Assembly: GCA_963751355.1 (NCBI GenBank)
Contig: CAVVVS010000137.1
Span: 62,001 to 126,000, forward strand
Direction of reading: 5' to 3'
Length of the DNA stretch: 64,000 bases
Source of the DNA: CAVVVS01 sp963751355
GTDB lineage: Bacteria > Bacteroidota > Ignavibacteria > Ignavibacteriales > Ignavibacteriaceae
The position numbers and the translations under genes are program-made. Below, piece by piece: positions 62,280-64,000 of this stretch. The notes beneath the pieces were generated by a model. The model ran no database searches. It was not told where the DNA came from and saw only the letters and a list, made by a program, of their open reading frames with translations. Each line of letters begins with the position of its first letter. Within the stretch, counting starts at the first letter, position 1.

Positions 62280-63296
62280 ATGAAAAAGAAAATACTTGTC
62301 TTAGCCACCAGTTTTTTAGACAATTTGTTAAGCCATCCGAAAGGTGAAGGAAGAGCAAAACAAATGCTTTGTGATTTAGAAACAAAATTCAAAGATAATA
62401 TTGAAGTTGTTTATCGATGCGATAGAAATCCTGAGCAGCCTTTGCAGGTAGAAGACTTTATTGATGTTGTTGCTGTAATTGCTGATTTAGAGCAATATAG
62501 CAGGGAAATGTTATCTAAAATTAGTGAAAAAGGAGGCGGTTCTTTGAAACTGATTTCGAGATATGGTACCGGCTATAATTCTATAGATTTGCAAGCTGCT
62601 ACGGAATTTGGAGTTATTGTTGCCAATGCTCCTGGATGTAATGCTCTGGCAACTGCGGAATGGGCGCAGTCTACAATTATTGATGTAGCCGGCAGACGTG
62701 TCCTAAACCATAATTGTGCAAGCGCGGGTAAAGTAAAAGAGAGTCTTTCGAGATTGGATGTTTTTGGTAAAAAACTTGGGATTATTGGCACTGGTAAAAT
62801 TGGAAAATACCTGGTTAAATTGATGAAAGGGTATGAAGTGGAGGTGCTGGCGTTTGATATTTACAGGGATGATTATTGGGCTAAAAAAAATAATGTAATT
62901 TATACCAATATGGAAGAAATTTGCAGGCAGTGTGATATTATTTCTCTTCATGCCTCTGCCAACGAACAGATAATTACACAAAAAGAAATTGATTTGATGA
63001 ATGAAAACACTGTGCTCGTAAATTGTGCCCGCGGTATTTTAACAGATAATTGTGCAATATATCAAGCTGTCAAAGAAGGTAAAATTTGGGGATACGGTTT
63101 AGACGAAATGTGGCTGGAAACAGATCTTCCTTTAGACGGATTGAACATAATTGTTAGTTCGCATGTCGGATCTGATACAGATTCCGGTAAAATCGGAATG
63201 CAGGTAATGTCTACAAGTGCGGTCATAGATTTCATTAATGGAAAAATTCCGGAATTTGTTGTTAATAAGGATGTATTGAATGAGGTTAACATTTAA
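62280..63296 (+). CDS. D-isomer-specific 2-hydroxyacid dehydrogenase (phosphoglycerate-dehydrogenase-like)
   Basis: NAD-dependent reduction or oxidation of a 2-keto/2-hydroxy acid in the cytoplasm. The 338-residue protein has the N-terminal substrate lobe (LISRYGTGYNSIDLQAATEFG, NAPGCNALATAEWA), the dinucleotide-binding GIIGTGKIGKYLVKLM and the catalytic residues in NCARGILTDN (Arg), DEMW (Glu) and SSHVGSDT (His). It is followed 137 bases later by a KDG-kinase-like gene. In this setting it may act on a sugar-derived keto acid rather than on phosphoglycerate, but SerA-like activity cannot be excluded. No serine-binding ACT domain is present. Confidence 0.9.
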   Translation: MKKKILVLATSFLDNLLSHPKGEGRAKQMLCDLETKFKDNIEVVYRCDRNPEQPLQVEDFIDVVAVIADLEQYSREMLSKISEKGGGSLKLISRYGTGYNSIDLQAATEFGVIVANAPGCNALATAEWAQSTIIDVAGRRVLNHNCASAGKVKESLSRLDVFGKKLGIIGTGKIGKYLVKLMKGYEVEVLAFDIYRDDYWAKKNNVIYTNMEEICRQCDIISLHASANEQIITQKEIDLMNENTVLVNCARGILTDNCAIYQAVKEGKIWGYGLDEMWLETDLPLDGLNIIVSSHVGSDTDSGKIGMQVMSTSAVIDFINGKIPEFVVNKDVLNEVNI

Positions 63297-63433
63297 TTAA
63301 TTATTAAAGAATAATATTATAGATAGATACTAAACTTGGATTTCTTTGCATAATTATGTTTATATGATTATAGTATATTCATTTTTTAATTAAAAAAACT
63401 CATGTAGAAGTTAAACTTATTAAAGGAGAAAAA

Positions 63434-64000
63434 TTGGGACGAATAGTAAAATATACAGAAATTAAATCAGCTGAAAGTTGTAAATATGATGGAATGTCAT
63501 TGGGAGAAGTTATGTTGCGTTTAGATCCCTATGATGTACCTACAGCTAGAGCAAAACTATTTCGTATATCACAGGGCGGTGGCGAAACTAATGTATCGTG
63601 CGGATTAGCTTATACTTTTGGATTACGAAGTTCTGTTTTAACAGTCTTGGTTGATGACAACATCGGGTTAAATATTCGTAACCAGTTCCGTGAAGCTGGA
63701 GTCGATACTTCCAATATCATATGGTTTAATACTAAGAATGATGATTCGCCGCACAGCACTGATCAAAAAGGCGGGTTGACTAATGGATTAAATTTTACCT
63801 ACAATGGTAAAGGCGTCATCCCATCTGATACGGTATATTATCGTGCCCATTCAGCCATATGTACATTGCAGCCGGATGATTATGACTGGGACAAATTGTT
63901 TGGGGAAGACGGGATTAGGGTTTTTAATACTGGTGGTATCTTCACTTTAATTTCACCTTACTCATCAAAGGTTGCACTTAAGGCTGTTCAAAAAGCAAAT
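63434..64000 (+). CDS. 2-keto-3-deoxygluconate kinase-like PfkB kinase, 3'-truncated by the window edge
   Basis: Probably phosphorylates 2-keto-3-deoxy-gluconate, the end product of unsaturated uronate breakdown. From TTG 63434, five bases after AAAGGAG, 189 codons are visible without a stop. GMSLGEVMLRLDPYDVPTAR, ISQGGGETNVSCGLAYTFGL, EAGVDTSNIIWF, NGLNFTYNGKGV and RVFNTGGIFTLISPYS match KDG kinases more closely than ribokinases. The C-terminal catalytic GAGD region lies outside the window. Together with the lyases at 29.4-37.8 kb it would complete a route for uronic acid, although it is 26 kb away and in a different unit. Confidence 0.82.
   Translation, partial: MGRIVKYTEIKSAESCKYDGMSLGEVMLRLDPYDVPTARAKLFRISQGGGETNVSCGLAYTFGLRSSVLTVLVDDNIGLNIRNQFREAGVDTSNIIWFNTKNDDSPHSTDQKGGLTNGLNFTYNGKGVIPSDTVYYRAHSAICTLQPDDYDWDKLFGEDGIRVFNTGGIFTLISPYSSKVALKAVQKAN

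Noticed and set aside
1..64000. CRISPR arrays, tRNA or rRNA genes, toxin-antitoxin or phage-defence genes
   Set aside because: None seen by eye on either strand: no regularly spaced short repeats, no cloverleaf-like blocks, no recognised nuclease or defence domains.

Overview
The window looks like a carbohydrate-utilisation region from an AT-rich member of the Bacteroidota/Ignavibacteriota/Calditrichota side of the tree, most like Ignavibacteria. This assignment is inferred. It rests on five secreted proteins with a C-terminal domain opening with a YPNPFNP-type motif and ending in a short lysine/leucine-rich tail (the FlgD-like, type A type IX secretion sorting domain), on a TonB-dependent receptor with an N-terminal carboxypeptidase-like domain, and on low GC by eye. 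There is no rRNA, tRNA or CRISPR. Every gene is on the + strand except one insertion-sequence transposase.

Layout. 1-6.5 kb: end of a sodium:solute symporter, a NagA-type deacetylase, a sialate O-acetylesterase, a glucosamine-6-phosphate deaminase interrupted by two in-frame stops, a PfkB kinase and a frameshifted GNAT acetyltransferase. 6.9-14.9 kb: three secreted beta-helix proteins (one resembling PL9 lyases), a GH16 remnant and a second sialate O-acetylesterase. 15.4-29.4 kb: three BNR/GH74-like propellers, a TonB-dependent receptor, a further beta-helix protein, a small outer-membrane barrel and a PD40 lipoprotein. 29.4-40.7 kb: two heparinase II/III-type (DUF4962) lyases, a frameshifted GH116 enzyme, a GH20 hexosaminidase and an esterase. 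40.8-48.8 kb: amidohydrolase, fucose-isomerase-like enzyme, FGGY kinase (frameshifted) and an RbsBAC-type sugar ABC importer. 48.8-52.7 kb: truncated DUF2961/GH172, Tat-type sulfatase with paired indels, and a large alpha/beta hydrolase. 52.85-54.2 kb: insertion sequence. 54.5-60.8 kb: two tandem nitrilase-superfamily enzymes, a GH27-type alpha-galactosidase and a run of decaying sugar-phosphate genes. 61-64 kb: LytTR response regulator, D-2-hydroxyacid dehydrogenase and the start of a KDG-kinase-like gene.

How it may work together (inference): extracellular propellers and helices bind or cut a glycan, the TonB receptor imports oligosaccharides, and periplasmic lyases, esterases, sulfatase, GH20, GH116 and GH27 break them down. 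Monomers enter by the symporter and ABC importer; amino sugars go through NagA/NagB, unsaturated uronates through the KDG kinase, and deoxy-sugars through the isomerase and FGGY kinase. The enzyme set suggests an O-acetylated, possibly sulfated heteroglycan with uronic acid, N-acetylhexosamine and perhaps fucose or galactose.

The most interesting signals are: a 629-bp tract of perfect identity between the 3' ends of the two otherwise diverged lyase genes, ending inside the stop codon; a repeated promoter-associated motif (ACCACTTATTCCTTA..TTGATACA) upstream of at least five transcription units; tandem Tat-type nitrilases duplicated with their promoters; and an unusually high density of broken genes, which mixes likely single-base homopolymer errors with real decay.
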